Notes: a model not told the origin generated them from the letters alone. A stretch of DNA of 64,000 nucleotides from Altererythrobacter sp. H2 (GCF_035319885.1 NZ_CP141285.1:3170001-3234000); one strand, 5' to 3'; numbered from the stretch's first letter, positions 48,798-58,967 are shown. Made by a program: numbers and translations.

Positions 48798-50204
48798 TCA
48801 ACCGCCGCGGATCACCTTGAACTTGCGCCGCCCCAGGATCGCCGCTGCCGCAGCGCCGAACAGGATCATCATCGGCGGGGCCGGGACCGGGGTACCGCCC
48901 GTAGTGTTCCCGGAGGTGTTACCCGAAGTATTGCCGGACGTGTTGCCCGAGGTGTTTCCGGACGTATTGCCCGAGGTGCTGCTGACATTGCCGGACGAGC
49001 TCGTGCTGCTGGTAATGTTGCCCGACGAGCTGGTGCTGGTCGACACGTTGCCCGATGTTGAGCTGGAACTGGTCACATTCCCCGAGGTCGAGCTGGAGGT
49101 GGAAGATGACGTCGAGGACGAGCTGGACACGTTGCCCGACGAACTGGAGCTGACGTTGCCGGACGAGCTTGAGCTGACATTGCCCGACGAGCTGGAACTG
49201 GCGTTGTTGCCCGAGCTGGACGAAACATTCCCGGAGCTGGACGAGACACTGCCCGAGCTTGAGGATACGTTGCCCGAGCTCGACGAGACATTGCCCGAGC
49301 TCGAGGATACGTTGCCGGAGCTGGTGCTCGTGCTGCTGGTCACGCCGCCGGTCGAGGTCGAGACGCCACCGGTCGAGGTCGACACCCCGCCAGTGCTGGT
49401 GGAGGTCGAAACGCCGCCGGTCGAGGTCGACACCCCGCCGGTGGTCGAACTGCTGCCGCCCGTCGAGCTGGTGGTGGTCGAACTCAGGCCGCCCGTCGTA
49501 GTGGTCGACGTAAGCCCGCCGGTCGAGGTCGAGGTCGACGTGCCACCGCTGGTGTTGTTGTTGTCGATAATGATGTTGATGCCGCTGGTGCTGCCGCTGG
49601 TCGTGCCATTGCTCGTGCCGCCGGAGGTGGTGGTGGTCGAAGTAATGGCCACGGACCCGCCCGATCCGCCGCTGCCGCCCACGAAGCCGCCGAAGAAGCC
49701 GCCGCCGAAACCGCCACCGAAACCGCCGCCGCCGCCAACCACGGTGACCCCGCTGCCGCCGCCACCGCTCACCGGAGGAAGCGCGGGCAGGGGAAGCGGC
49801 ATCGGCATCGGCGTCGGCATGGCTGCCATGGCATACTGGTAGGCCGGCGCGCATTCTCCGTATGGGTTGGCGCCATATGCATTGGCGCTGCCGGGAATGG
49901 TGCGCGATCCGTCCGTGTAGCCGAGGGGCTGCGGAACGATCGTGCCCGGGCCTGCCGGAACGCATTCGACAGTCGGCCGGACGACGCGCCGCTTGCGCTG
50001 CACGGTCTTGGGCACCTGCCGCTTGGCGGTCTTCTGCTTGACATAGCGCGGCTGGCTCTTGACCGACTTGTACGACGGCCGTTCCGTCGCCATCGGTTCA
50101 GCGACGTGAACCGCGCCTCCTGCTAGCAGCGCTGTGCCCGCGGCAGTCGCGGACAGTTTCGCCAGGGCCAATTTTACCGACAAGGGCAAGCTCTCTTGTT
50201 GCAT
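48798..50204 (-). CDS. PEP-CTERM protein with long Ser/Thr/Gly/Asn repeats
   Basis: 468 aa from MQQESLPLSVKLALAKL (signal-like helix to about 35; an upstream in-frame start adds 19 residues). A basic segment and a Met/Pro linker lead to a Gly-rich stretch, then about 250 residues of degenerate repeats (VSSSSGN, TGGVSTS, NTSG). The C-terminus TPVPAPPMMILFGAAAAAILGRRK has the PEP-CTERM layout (motif, hydrophobic helix, Arg cluster), the signal cut by exosortase. PEP-CTERM substrates are typically exopolysaccharide- or biofilm-associated and glycosylated. The many Ser/Thr are candidate glycosylation sites; function inferred. No exosortase gene lies in the window. Confidence 0.82.
   Translation of the reverse strand: MQQESLPLSVKLALAKLSATAAGTALLAGGAVHVAEPMATERPSYKSVKSQPRYVKQKTAKRQVPKTVQRKRRVVRPTVECVPAGPGTIVPQPLGYTDGSRTIPGSANAYGANPYGECAPAYQYAMAAMPTPMPMPLPLPALPPVSGGGGSGVTVVGGGGGFGGGFGGGFFGGFVGGSGGSGGSVAITSTTTTSGGTSNGTTSGSTSGINIIIDNNNTSGGTSTSTSTGGLTSTTTTGGLSSTTTSSTGGSSSTTGGVSTSTGGVSTSTSTGGVSTSTGGVSTSTGGVTSSTSTSSGNVSSSSGNVSSSSGNVSSSSGSVSSSSGNVSSSSGNNASSSSSGNVSSSSSGNVSSSSSGNVSSSSSTSSSTSSSTSGNVTSSSSTSGNVSTSTSSSGNITSSTSSSGNVSSTSGNTSGNTSGNTSGNTSGNTSGNTTGGTPVPAPPMMILFGAAAAAILGRRKFKVIRGG
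48901..49480. repeat. Coding tandem repeats within the PEP-CTERM gene
   Basis: Degenerate short repeats in phase with codons. Near the 3' end there are 12-15-bp units encoding NTSG (48901-48975), then units encoding VSSSSGN (about 49100-49330), then TGGVSTS units (about 49340-49480). Copies differ at silent positions, so they are old or under selection rather than fresh slippage products. The antisense frame through this stretch is open but is only a by-product of the repeat. Confidence 0.85.
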
Positions 50205-50401
50205 CCGGGTCGTGGGTGGAAACGGCGGCTCCGCCCCCATGAACACGCCCTGTGGCAGCAAGAAGCGACCAAGTCCTTAAACGGGCAATCACATTAACCA
50301 TGAATTGGCAGCCCGGCGGCAAAAAAGCGCGCCGATTTCCGGCCCTTCGCCGGGACTGTCCCGTTATGGAACCGAACTGGCGGCAAAACCCAACGAAATC
50401 A

Positions 50402-51430
50402 TTAATCTTCCGGGCCGAACAGCGGGGTCTGGCTCCCGGCCGGGGGGCGCATGTCGAGGTGATTCCATCCCGCATCGTTGAGGCAGCGGCCGCGCGCGGT
50501 GCGGGCAATCAGGCCCAGCTGGATGAGGTAAGGCTCGATCACTTCCTCCACCGTATCACGCGGCTCGGCGAGGCCGGCGGCCAGCGTTTCCACTCCCACC
50601 GGGCCGCCTTTGTAGACCCCTGCGATCATGGTGAGATAACGCCGGTCCATCGCATCGAGGCCAAGCCGGTCGATCTCCAGCCGGGTCAGCGCGGCATCGG
50701 CAATCGCGCGGGTGACGAGGCCGTCCCCCGCAACATGGGCGAAGTCGCGCACCCGGCGCAGCAGCCGCCCGGCCACCCGGGGCGTGCCCCGGCTGCGCCG
50801 CGCAATCTCGCGCGCGCCCGCGGGATCAATCTCCATGCCGAGCAGCCGCGCGCCGCGCGTCACCACCAGGTCAAGCTCCTCGTGGGTGTAGAAATTGAGC
50901 CGCACCGGGATGCCGAACCGGTCCCGCAAGGGCGTGGTCAGCAGCCCCTGCCGGGTGGTCGCGCCGACCAGGGTGAACGGCGGCAGGTCGATCCGCACGC
51001 TGCGCGCCGAGGGCCCTTCGCCGATGATCAGGTCGAGCGCGCGGTCCTCCATTGCCGGGTAGAGCACTTCCTCGACCACCGGATTGAGCCGGTGGATCTC
51101 GTCGATGAACAGCACGTCGTGCGGTTCCAGATTGGTCAGCAGCGCGGCCAGATCGCCCGCCTTGGCGATCACCGGGCCGGAGGTGGCGCGGAAACCGACC
51201 CCCAGTTCCTTGGCGACGATCTGCGCCAGCGTGGTCTTGCCCAGCCCCGGCGGGCCGAAGAACAGCACATGGTCCATCGCCTCGCCCCGCCCGCGCGCGG
51301 CTTCGATGAACACGCGCAAGTTATCCCGCGCCGCCTCCTGCCCGATGAACTCGCCGAGCGATTTGGGCCGCAGCGCAGCGTCCGGGTCCTCCGGCTGGCG
51401 AGCGGGGGAATGGAGGGGTTGGTCGGTCAT
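50402..51430 (-). CDS. ruvB: Holliday junction branch-migration helicase RuvB
   Basis: 342 aa AAA+ motor. Walker [12 protein letters not shown] (about 62), Walker [10 protein letters not shown] (about 110), [12 protein letters not shown] sensor and C-terminal winged helix (about 255-330). Drives RuvA-bound Holliday junctions. Its start overlaps the stop of an unrelated membrane gene by 4 bp, unlike the usual ruvA-ruvB junction. Confidence 0.97.
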   Translation of the reverse strand: MTDQPLHSPARQPEDPDAALRPKSLGEFIGQEAARDNLRVFIEAARGRGEAMDHVLFFGPPGLGKTTLAQIVAKELGVGFRATSGPVIAKAGDLAALLTNLEPHDVLFIDEIHRLNPVVEEVLYPAMEDRALDLIIGEGPSARSVRIDLPPFTLVGATTRQGLLTTPLRDRFGIPVRLNFYTHEELDLVVTRGARLLGMEIDPAGAREIARRSRGTPRVAGRLLRRVRDFAHVAGDGLVTRAIADAALTRLEIDRLGLDAMDRRYLTMIAGVYKGGPVGVETLAAGLAEPRDTVEEVIEPYLIQLGLIARTARGRCLNDAGWNHLDMRPPAGSQTPLFGPED

Positions 51431-52011
51431 TTTCCTACCTCCGGTTGCGCCACACTTTCATGCTGCTCAGATTCGAACTGAACCATTCCAACGCCGCCGC
51501 AGATCAAGCCAACGAAAAAGCATGCTGCAGACGCCCAACCTCCAATCCGTCCCAGCTTTTCAAGCCGGGAGGACTTTCCCAGCTCAGACGCTAATTCAGC
51601 TTCAAACTGTTCATTTCTCACTCCGTCGTCGACAACCGACATCCAGTACCCAATTTGCCGCTGTAGGGGCATCAAAGAAGCCATGATTGCATGCTGCGCA
51701 AAGACCGCAACCAGAAGTGCGCAGGCAATCCCGAGGGCAAAGGCCGCCCCTCCGAAAAGACGCTCAATCAACGCAATTCCTGTAGCTTGAACAATTGCGA
51801 GCAAACCTCCCCCATTCAGCGCAAGCAGCGATCCAACCAGCCACTTAAATGAGTGCGAGTGCTGCTCCCATGCGACTGCTCGCATGAACTTTAGACTTTC
51901 GATTTCTTCTTTTGCGGCCTCTTTGATCCACGATACGGAATCGACCGCAGAACTACCGTTCTCAATTCCTTGGGCATCGGGAGGATTTGATACGGAAAAC
52001 TGAGAGCTCAC
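51427..52011 (-). CDS. Unknown membrane protein inserted between ruvA and ruvB
   Basis: 194 aa. Soluble N-terminus of about 55 residues, then membrane helices at about 56-80 and 85-110, an amphipathic linker, and a last helix at about 158-180. No recognised domain. Codon use is AT-richer (AAA, GAA, TCT, CAA common) than in ruvA and ruvB, yet the gene overlaps both by exactly 4 bp (ATGA). The topology resembles small effector-type membrane proteins, but this is speculation. Likely an acquired gene exploiting operon expression. Confidence 0.82.
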   Translation of the reverse strand: MSSQFSVSNPPDAQGIENGSSAVDSVSWIKEAAKEEIESLKFMRAVAWEQHSHSFKWLVGSLLALNGGGLLAIVQATGIALIERLFGGAAFALGIACALLVAVFAQHAIMASLMPLQRQIGYWMSVVDDGVRNEQFEAELASELGKSSRLEKLGRIGGWASAACFFVGLICGGVGMVQFESEQHESVAQPEVGK

Positions 52012-52616
52012 CCCGCCGCCCTCTTCAACGCAACCCTTATCAACTCGCTCTCACTCGCGCCTTCGCCCAGTTCGCCTTGCGCCAGGGCTACGGCGCGGGC
52101 GGCGGTGGCGGGTTTGAAGCCGAGGTTTTCCAGCGCGCTGACCGCGTCGGCACTGGCGGCTCCGGCTTGCGAGACGGCGCTCACCGGCACTCCGGCCATG
52201 CCGCCACCCGGCATCCCGCCCGCCTTGTCCTTCAGCTCGTTGACGATCCGGCCGGCCAGCTTCGGCCCGACCCCGTTGGCGCGGGCGACCATCGCCGCGT
52301 CGCCTTGCGAGCAGGCCGCCTGCAATTCACCCGCCGACAGGGCGGAGAGGATCGCCAGCGCGACCTTGCTGCCCACCCCCTGCACCTGGGTAAGCAGGCG
52401 GAACCAGTCCCGCTCACCGCTGTCAGCAAAGCCGAGCAGGCGCATGTCGTTCTCGGAAACCTGCAGGTCGGTGTAGAGCGTGCAGGCCTCGCCCCGTTCG
52501 CCCAGCGCGCTCAATGTCTTGGCCGAGCAGTGGACGAGGTAGCCCACGCCCGCCACGTCGATCACCGCCCAGTCGGTGCCGGTTTCGTCGAGCAGGCCCT
52601 TCAGCTTCGCAATCAT
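52008..52616 (-). CDS. ruvA: Holliday junction DNA helicase subunit RuvA
   Basis: 202 aa. Starts [21 protein letters not shown], with the OB-fold (about 1-64), helix-hairpin-helix region ([31 protein letters not shown]) and the C-terminal RuvB-binding domain (about 155-202, [14 protein letters not shown]). The usual ruvC is not next to it. The end overlaps the inserted membrane gene by 4 bp. Confidence 0.97.
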   Translation of the reverse strand: MIAKLKGLLDETGTDWAVIDVAGVGYLVHCSAKTLSALGERGEACTLYTDLQVSENDMRLLGFADSGERDWFRLLTQVQGVGSKVALAILSALSAGELQAACSQGDAAMVARANGVGPKLAGRIVNELKDKAGGMPGGGMAGVPVSAVSQAGAASADAVSALENLGFKPATAARAVALAQGELGEGASESELIRVALKRAAG

Positions 52617-53025
52617 CGCTATCTTTCTGCGCTACCGCTTCGCTGCTTGAGCGCGTTTTGTTCCTGCCGCAAAGCACGCGGTTTGGCCAGTGCGGCGGGC
52701 GCATTATCGTCAACCGCAGCCAGACGGCGCGGGCCGCCTGACACCTGCTTGACGAAGTTGACGCCTTGTCAAGCGAGTCCAACATTTATAACTGACTGGT
52801 TTATCGTATTTATTTTCCAAACACCATCCCGAATGCTGCGAGGGGAGCCCCCCGCCCCCTCTCCGTCATTGCGACGTGCTGCAGGCGGGCCATCGGGCTA
52901 CGGTGCCAGATCGCGCGCTTGTAGGAAAACGGTTCTTCGCCCCTCCTTTGCGTCTTGGTGCGCACGAAATAATCCTATGCGCTGACAGATTGGACAGCCG
53001 CCCGAAGTTGCGCCAAATGCCTGCC
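52617..53025. other. Divergent ruvA / aroC intergenic region
   Basis: About 410 bp with no gene. It is AT-richer at about 52,770-52,820 (TTTATAACTGACTGGTTTATCG...), likely holding divergent promoters. It also has a small inverted repeat CTTGAC...GTCAAG (about 52,747-52,772) and a C-rich run GGGGAGCCCCCCGCCCCC. Nothing could be assigned. Confidence 0.4.
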
Positions 53026-54093
53026 ATGAGCTGGAACACTTTCGGGCGGGTTTTCCGCATGACGACCTGGGGCGAAAGCCATGGCCCCGCATTGGGGGCG
53101 GTGGTGGACGGGTGCCCGCCGGGGCTCGTCCTCGATGAAGCCGCGATCCAGCCGTTTCTGGACGCGCGCCGCCCGGGGCAGAACAAGTTCACCACCCAGC
53201 GCAACGAGCCGGACCAGGTCCGCATCCTGTCCGGCGTGTTCGAAGGGCGCACCACCGGCACGCCGATCAGCCTGATGATCGAGAACACCGACCAGCGCAG
53301 CAAGGACTATTCGGAGATCGCCCAGGCCTATCGCCCGGGCCATGCCGATTATGCCTATGATGCCAAATATGGCCTGCGCGATTATCGCGGCGGCGGGCGT
53401 TCCAGCGCGCGCGAAACCGCGGCGCGGGTGGCAGCAGGCGCAGTGGCGCGGCTGGTGATCCCGGAGGTCTCCCTGCTCGCCTATGTGGCCGAGATCGGCG
53501 GCGATGCGGTCAACCCGGCCAATTTCGATGCCGGTGAAATCGGCAACAACCCGTTCTGGTGCCCCGATGCCGCTGCAGCGCAGCGGTGGGAGAAGCTGGT
53601 GGACGAGGCCCGGCTGGCAGGCTCCTCGCTCGGCGCAGTGGTCGAATGCGTCGCCACCGGGGTGCCCGCCGGATGGGGCGCGCCGATCTATGCCAAGCTC
53701 GATGCCGATCTGGCCGCCGCGATGATGGGGATCAATGCGGTGAAGGGCGTGGAAATCGGCGACGGCTTCGGCGCCGCGCGCCTCTCGGGCGAGCAGAACG
53801 CCGATCCGATGCGCGCGGGAGAGAATGGCCCCGAGTTCGCGGCCAACCATGCGGGCGGGATCGCGGGCGGGATCAGCACCGGGCAGCCGGTGGTTTGCCG
53901 GGTCGCGTTCAAGCCAACCAGCTCGATCCTCACCCCGGTACCCTCGATCACCCGCGATGGCGCAGAAACCGAGGTCCGCACCAAGGGGCGGCACGATCCC
54001 TGCGTGGGCATTCGCGGCACCCCGGTGGTGGAGGCGATGATGGCGCTGGTGCTGGCCGACCACAAGCTGCTGCACCGGGCGCAGTGCGGATAA
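53026..54093 (+). CDS. aroC: Chorismate synthase
   Basis: 355 aa FMN-dependent enzyme forming chorismate from EPSP. Starts [20 protein letters not shown], with [23 protein letters not shown] and the C-terminal RHDPCVG motifs. An ATG 9 nt upstream is an alternative start. Transcribed divergently from ruvA. Confidence 0.97.
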   Translation: MSWNTFGRVFRMTTWGESHGPALGAVVDGCPPGLVLDEAAIQPFLDARRPGQNKFTTQRNEPDQVRILSGVFEGRTTGTPISLMIENTDQRSKDYSEIAQAYRPGHADYAYDAKYGLRDYRGGGRSSARETAARVAAGAVARLVIPEVSLLAYVAEIGGDAVNPANFDAGEIGNNPFWCPDAAAAQRWEKLVDEARLAGSSLGAVVECVATGVPAGWGAPIYAKLDADLAAAMMGINAVKGVEIGDGFGAARLSGEQNADPMRAGENGPEFAANHAGGIAGGISTGQPVVCRVAFKPTSSILTPVPSITRDGAETEVRTKGRHDPCVGIRGTPVVEAMMALVLADHKLLHRAQCG

Positions 54094-54115
54094 GATAACA
54101 CGCCCGGGCGGTGCC

Positions 54116-54721
54116 CTACCGCCTCCGTTTGAGCACCAGGTAGAGCGCGCCTTCGCCCCCGTGGCGGCGGTGGGCCTTGCGGATCGCGGCAATGTCGCTC
54201 CCGTGCGGCCCGGCGGCGAGCCAGTCGAGCAGCTTGGCCCGGATCGCCCCGCGCCGATCCCCCCGGTCCGCCGCTTCGACCGGGCGCGGCTTGCCCGCGA
54301 TCACCAGCACCACCCGCGCGCCCAGGGCCTTGGCCTGCATGAGACCGTCATCGAGCCGGTCATGCGCCGAATCAAGCGTATGGCCATGCAGGTCGAGGGT
54401 GAAATCGGGATCGATCGACCCGGCTTTGAATCGCCGCTCCCAATGGGAATCGAGACCGGTATCGGCGCGCACGGGAGCCGGGGCCAGAGCCGGGACCCGA
54501 GCCGGGGCCCGAGCAGGAGCAGGCGCGACAGACGCCTTGACCGGGCGGCTCGCGGGCCGGGGCACGGGCGCGGCAACGAGCGGCTTGCTCTCCACCCGGA
54601 TGGCCTTGGCAGGCTGCGCCGCCGCCTTGGCCTTTCGCACCGGGTGGAGCGGCTTGACCGTTGCCGCCACCTTGTCCCAGGCCGAAGCTTCTTCCGGGGT
54701 CAGGCCGCGCGGATGGCTCAT
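54116..54721 (-). CDS. Smr-domain protein
   Basis: 201 aa. A basic, Pro/Ala-rich N-terminal region (about 1-105), then the Smr (MutS2 C-terminal-like) domain (about 108-200) with DLHGHTLDSAHDRL and the GxG-like VLVIAGK loop, ending ALYLVLKRRR. Probable nucleic-acid nicking or ribosome-associated nuclease. The start overlaps the mltA stop by 4 bp. Confidence 0.88.
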   Translation of the reverse strand: MSHPRGLTPEEASAWDKVAATVKPLHPVRKAKAAAQPAKAIRVESKPLVAAPVPRPASRPVKASVAPAPARAPARVPALAPAPVRADTGLDSHWERRFKAGSIDPDFTLDLHGHTLDSAHDRLDDGLMQAKALGARVVLVIAGKPRPVEAADRGDRRGAIRAKLLDWLAAGPHGSDIAAIRKAHRRHGGEGALYLVLKRRR

Positions 54722-55911
54722 TCGCCGTTGAGGCGCGCGACCGTGCCCTTGGGCAGCAGCACCAGCGCCGTACCGCGCGCGCTCATTCCGCCGGCGATCA
54801 CCCGGGCATCCTCCCCCGCGCCCCAGAACGTGTCGAACCGGTTGGGGCCCTTGATCGCGCCGCCGGTATCTTGTGCCACCCACAGCCCGTTCGCTTCGGG
54901 CCGGTCGACCTCCAGCCAGACCGGGGCGCCATAGGGCACGAAGGCCGGATCCACCGCCACCGAGGCTTCCCGCCGCACCGGCACACCGATCGAGCCCACG
55001 GGTCCGTCGCCGGTGAGCTCGCGGAAGAACACGTAGCTGCGGTTCTGGTGCATGACCTTGCGGCCTTCTTCCGGGTTGTCCCGGATCCAGGCCATCAGCC
55101 CCTGCATCGAGCCGGGATATTGCCCCGGCCCGCTGCCGAGCACCCCGCGTTCGCGCAGGATCCGCCCGATCGCGACATATTCGCGCCCGTTCTGCCCGGC
55201 GTAGCCAATGCGAATTACCTGCCCTTCAGGGGTGATCAGCCGCCCGGAGCCCTGGATCTGGAGGAAGAACAGCTCGACCGGGTCAGCCGCCCAGGCCAGC
55301 TCCAGCCCGCGCCCGGCAAGCGCGCCGGCGTCGATCTCCGCCCGTTCATAATAGGGGACGAATTGTCCCGACGGCAGCTTGCGCCCCAGCGGCGGGCGGC
55401 CGGTCCGCTCACTGACAGGGATTTCTTCGTGCCAGCCGCGTTCAAGGTCAGCCGGCAGGGCATAGACCGGCACTTCGTAGCCCGGCCTGCGGGTGCGGCT
55501 GCCAGCGATTTCAGGCTCGTAATAGCCGGTGGCAAAGGCTTCCCCGCTGCCGACCCGGGCAGTCTCGAAATGCTCGATGAAGAACTGGCTGGCCCGCGTG
55601 ACGGGCCAGGTACGCGCCGCCTCGCAGGCTGGCATCCAGTCGGCAGGGTAGGTCAAGCCGCTGGCATCAGGCCGTTTGGTCAGCACCGGACAGGATTCGG
55701 CAAAGGCGGCCAGCGCAGTCCCGGCATCGTCGCGGCCGGGTGCCAGGGCACCAATGCTCGGGCCGCGCACGACACCGGCGAATGCGGCGCTCGACACGGC
55801 TCCGGCAGGCGGCTGGGCCGGGCCGACCGGGCGCGGCGCTTCTCCTCCGGGGACAAGGCGGCAGCCCGCCAGCAGAAATGCCGCTGCCAGACCCGCCGCA
55901 ATCCGTCTCAC
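54718..55911 (-). CDS. mltA: Membrane-bound lytic murein transglycosylase A
   Basis: 397 aa lipoprotein (signal MRRIAAGLAAAFLLAGC, Cys17). MltA core: ATGYYEPEIAGSRTRRPGYEVPVYALP, FLQIQGSGRLI (about 215) and the 3D domain near the C-terminus ending with WVAQDTGGAIKGPNRFDTFWG, which carries the catalytic Asp. It cuts glycan strands to 1,6-anhydro products. Confidence 0.94.
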   Translation of the reverse strand: MRRIAAGLAAAFLLAGCRLVPGGEAPRPVGPAQPPAGAVSSAAFAGVVRGPSIGALAPGRDDAGTALAAFAESCPVLTKRPDASGLTYPADWMPACEAARTWPVTRASQFFIEHFETARVGSGEAFATGYYEPEIAGSRTRRPGYEVPVYALPADLERGWHEEIPVSERTGRPPLGRKLPSGQFVPYYERAEIDAGALAGRGLELAWAADPVELFFLQIQGSGRLITPEGQVIRIGYAGQNGREYVAIGRILRERGVLGSGPGQYPGSMQGLMAWIRDNPEEGRKVMHQNRSYVFFRELTGDGPVGSIGVPVRREASVAVDPAFVPYGAPVWLEVDRPEANGLWVAQDTGGAIKGPNRFDTFWGAGEDARVIAGGMSARGTALVLLPKGTVARLNGE

Positions 55912-55946
55912 CGGAAACGCCCCCCGTTTCGTTGCCTGCTGCTGCC

Positions 55947-56609
55947 TCAGCCTTCGTCGGTCTCGTCCAGCACCCAGTCAGGCGCGGACGAAGTCACGTC
56001 GCGGCGGAAGGTCCAGACATCGCGGCTGACGATGGCATCGTCCAGCGAACCGGCAATGATCGTGCCATCACGGTCACGGGTGACCGCAGCGATATCCGCC
56101 ACGAAGCGCACCGCGACCCGCGCCACCTTGCCATCCAGCGTGGCCGAGTGGATGGTTGCTTCCTCGATCCGGATCAGCGCGTTCTGCATCGTTTCGCCCG
56201 CTTCATCACGGGCGGTGATGGCGGCATCGAAACCGGCGTAGACATCGTCATCGCACAGCTCGCGCAAGGTCGCGCGGTCACCGGTCCAGAAGGCTTCCAG
56301 CACCATCCCGTAGGCACCCTTGGCGCCTTCGAGGAACCCGGTGATGTCAAACTGGCGGTCCGCCGCCGCGATGGCGCGGACGCCGCGTTCCACTGCGGGC
56401 AAGACGGCATCGGCCTGCTCGCCCTGCGCGGCAGCCACCGGCGTCAGCGCCGGGCGCGGCATGGCGGCGGGCGGAGGTGCGCCATCGGGCCCTTCGAACC
56501 GGTTGGGCACATGTTCTTCCTCGTGGTCAGCGCGCTGGCCCAGCACCGAATAGAGGCGCAGGCCCAGAAAGGCGGCTATCGCAGCGAGGATGACGATCTC
56601 GTAGATCAC
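55947..56609 (-). CDS. Tim44-like domain protein
   Basis: 220 aa. N-terminal membrane helix (starts MIYEIVILAAIAAFLGLRLYSVLG from a GTG with GGA 8 nt ahead; an upstream ATG adds 14 residues), a linker, then the Tim44-like NTF2-fold domain (about 95-215: FLEGAKGAYGMVLEAFWTGD). Commonly next to secB or mltA in sphingomonads and proposed to act in inner-membrane quality control. Divergent from secB. Confidence 0.85.
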   Translation of the reverse strand: MIYEIVILAAIAAFLGLRLYSVLGQRADHEEEHVPNRFEGPDGAPPPAAMPRPALTPVAAAQGEQADAVLPAVERGVRAIAAADRQFDITGFLEGAKGAYGMVLEAFWTGDRATLRELCDDDVYAGFDAAITARDEAGETMQNALIRIEEATIHSATLDGKVARVAVRFVADIAAVTRDRDGTIIAGSLDDAIVSRDVWTFRRDVTSSAPDWVLDETDEG

Positions 56610-56830
56610 AGTCAAAATCCGTTCATCAATGTGGAGCAGCGCCGCTCCCACGCGCTCCGGTCCAGTCCCCTTCGTGCCCTATATGGCGCGGGTTTTCAAA
56701 TGAACAACGCGGAGCGGCGGGAAAATGTCCTGCGTTGCGGCACGGCGCACACAGTGCTAGGCGGCCCGCCGAACCACCGCTGCCCCCACCGGGCAGCGCC
56801 CGCAAGACTGGCACGAAAGCATCCCAGACC

Positions 56831-57352
56831 ATGGCCGACGAAGGCGATATCCTGACCGACATCAATCCCGATCCGCTGCCCAACGGCGCCGACACGACCC
56901 CGGCAGCCGGCCTGATCTCGCAGTACATCAAGGATCTCTCGGTCGAGAATCCGAACGCGCCGCAGGCGTACCAGTGGACCGAAGCGCCGCAGATCGACCT
57001 GCAGCTCAACATCGGCGCCCAGCCGGTCAGCGACGAAGTGCACGAAGTCGAGCTGAAGATCACCGTCACAGCAAAGGCCCAGCAGGGCAATTTCTACATC
57101 GTCGAGCTGGCCTATTGCGGCCTGGTCGGGATGCGCAACCTGCCCGACGAGCAGGCCCATGCCTTCCTCTATGCCGAAGCGCCGCGCATCCTGTTCCCGT
57201 TCGCCCGCCGCATCGTGGCCGACGCCACGCGCGATCTCGGCTACCAGCCGCTGCTGCTCGACCCGATCGACTTCAACGGCCTCTATTTCCAGCGCATCCA
57301 GGAACAGGCTGCGGCTGCCGGCGGAGCCGGTGCCCCTGCGGCAGAAGCCTGA
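56831..57352 (+). CDS. secB: Protein-export chaperone SecB
   Basis: 173 aa, starting MADEGDILTDINP. SecB signature regions: ISQYIKDLSVENPNAPQAY, the beta-sheet VHEVELKITVTAK, and AYCGLVGMRNLP, followed by EAPRILFPFARRI. Holds precursors unfolded and passes them to SecA. The longer frame upstream is leader. Confidence 0.95.
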   Translation: MADEGDILTDINPDPLPNGADTTPAAGLISQYIKDLSVENPNAPQAYQWTEAPQIDLQLNIGAQPVSDEVHEVELKITVTAKAQQGNFYIVELAYCGLVGMRNLPDEQAHAFLYAEAPRILFPFARRIVADATRDLGYQPLLLDPIDFNGLYFQRIQEQAAAAGGAGAPAAEA

Positions 57353-57380
57353 GCGCACCCGGCAAGCGCGGGCCTGATCA

Positions 57381-58952
57381 ATGAGCCTGCTCCGTAACGT
57401 CGGCACGATCGGCGGGCTGACTCTGGTCAGCCGCGTATTTGGTTTCGTGCGCGACATGATGCTGGCCCGGGTGCTCGGGGCGGGCGGCGTGGCCGATGCC
57501 TGGCAACTGGCCTTCCAGCTGCCCAACATCTTCCGCCGCCTGTTTGCCGAAGGGGCCTTCGCCAGCGCCTTCGTGCCGCTGTTCAACCGGCGGATGACGC
57601 GGGACGACGACATATCCGAAGCGCGGCGCTTCGCCGAGGACGTGCTGGCGGTGCTGATCCCGATCCTGATCGCCTTCGGCGGGATCGCGCTGCTGGTCAT
57701 GCCGTGGATTGCCGGGCTGTTCGCCAACCAAGGCACCACGGGCGATCCGGCCCTGTTCGATCATGCCGTGCTGATGGCGCGGATTGCCTTTCCCTATCTG
57801 GTGTTCATGAGCCTGGCGACGCTGTTTGCCGCCGTGCTCAATTCGCTGTCGCGCTTTGCGGCAGCGGCGGCGGCACCGATCCTGCTCAACATCTGCCTGA
57901 TCACGGCGCTGACCTGGGGCGCGTTTCAGCCCGGCGGCGAAGCGACCCGGATGGCGGTCGGGTTCTGGCTGGCGGTGGCAGTATCGGTTTCCGGGCTGCT
58001 GCAACTGCTGTGGCTGTGGTTCTGGATGCGTCGCTCCGGCTTCCGGCTGGCATTGCGCCGCCCGCGCCTGACCGCGCAGGTCCGGGAACTGGGCGTGCTG
58101 ATCGTGCCGGCCGTGTTCGGCGCGGGCGTGTACCAGATCGCCCGTTTCATTGACCTGTTCTTCCTCTCCAACCTGCCAGACGGCAGCTACACCTATCTCG
58201 CCATGGCGGACCGGTGGAACCAGCTCCCGCTCGGCATTATCGGCATTGCCCTGGGCACCGCGATCCTGCCGGCCCTGTCGCGCCATCTGGGGCGGGGCGA
58301 GCCGGAGGAAGCCTCGCGCCTGCAATCGAACGCGATCGAGCTCGCCATGCTGCTGACCATCCCGGCTGCGGTGGCGCTGTTCGTTACCGGCAGCGCCTTT
58401 ACCCGGGTGTTCTTCGTCGGCGGGGCGTTCACCCTGGAGGATGCGCTGGTGACCGGCACCGTGGTCGGCGGGCTGGTGATCGGCTTGCCCGCCTATGTGC
58501 TGGTCAAGGTGCTGACCCCCAACTTTTTCGCCCGCAAGGATACCCGCACTCCGGTCTATACCGCCGCCGCCAGCCTGACGGTCACGGTCTTGCTCAACTT
58601 CTTGCTGGTGCCGCGGCTGGGCGTGCTGGGGCTGGCGATCGCCGGCTCGATCGGGGCGTGGTGCAACGTGGCGCTGCTCTATGCCCTGCTGGCGCACAAG
58701 GGGCATTTCCACCTGCCCGGCCGGATCATGGGGCGGATTGCCCGGATCGTGCTGGCCGCAGCTGTGATGGGGGCAGCCTTGTGGTTCCTGATGGCCCCGC
58801 TCGACCCGATGTTCAGCGGCACCGCGCTGGAGCGGGCAACCGCCATCCTCGCCATCGCCGGCGCGGGCCTTGCCAGTTTCGCCGCTGCCGGTTTCCTGCT
58901 CGGCATCCTCGACAAGGCGACCGTGCAGCGCCTAATGCGCCGCCAGAGCTAA
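57381..58952 (+). CDS. murJ: Lipid II flippase MurJ
   Basis: 523 aa MVF/MOP-superfamily membrane protein with 14 helices. N-terminal signature RVFGFVRDMMLARVLGAGGVADAWQLAFQLPNIFRRLFAEGAF; RWNQLPLGIIGIALGTAILPALSRH in the middle. Flips lipid II for peptidoglycan synthesis. Directly upstream of trpS on the same strand (16-bp gap). Confidence 0.95.
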   Translation: MSLLRNVGTIGGLTLVSRVFGFVRDMMLARVLGAGGVADAWQLAFQLPNIFRRLFAEGAFASAFVPLFNRRMTRDDDISEARRFAEDVLAVLIPILIAFGGIALLVMPWIAGLFANQGTTGDPALFDHAVLMARIAFPYLVFMSLATLFAAVLNSLSRFAAAAAAPILLNICLITALTWGAFQPGGEATRMAVGFWLAVAVSVSGLLQLLWLWFWMRRSGFRLALRRPRLTAQVRELGVLIVPAVFGAGVYQIARFIDLFFLSNLPDGSYTYLAMADRWNQLPLGIIGIALGTAILPALSRHLGRGEPEEASRLQSNAIELAMLLTIPAAVALFVTGSAFTRVFFVGGAFTLEDALVTGTVVGGLVIGLPAYVLVKVLTPNFFARKDTRTPVYTAAASLTVTVLLNFLLVPRLGVLGLAIAGSIGAWCNVALLYALLAHKGHFHLPGRIMGRIARIVLAAAVMGAALWFLMAPLDPMFSGTALERATAILAIAGAGLASFAAAGFLLGILDKATVQRLMRRQS

Positions 58953-58967
58953 CCCACAGGACAGATC

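Noticed and set aside
48900-49480. Regular short repeats suggesting a CRISPR array
   Set aside because: Units are 12-21 bp, contiguous, in codon phase and without unique spacers; they code for protein repeats.
48817-49842. Long plus-strand frame rich in Leu, Pro, Glu and Val
   Set aside because: It is the antisense of the PEP-CTERM repeat; its regular composition mirrors the codon-phased repeats and it lacks a sensible start or fold.
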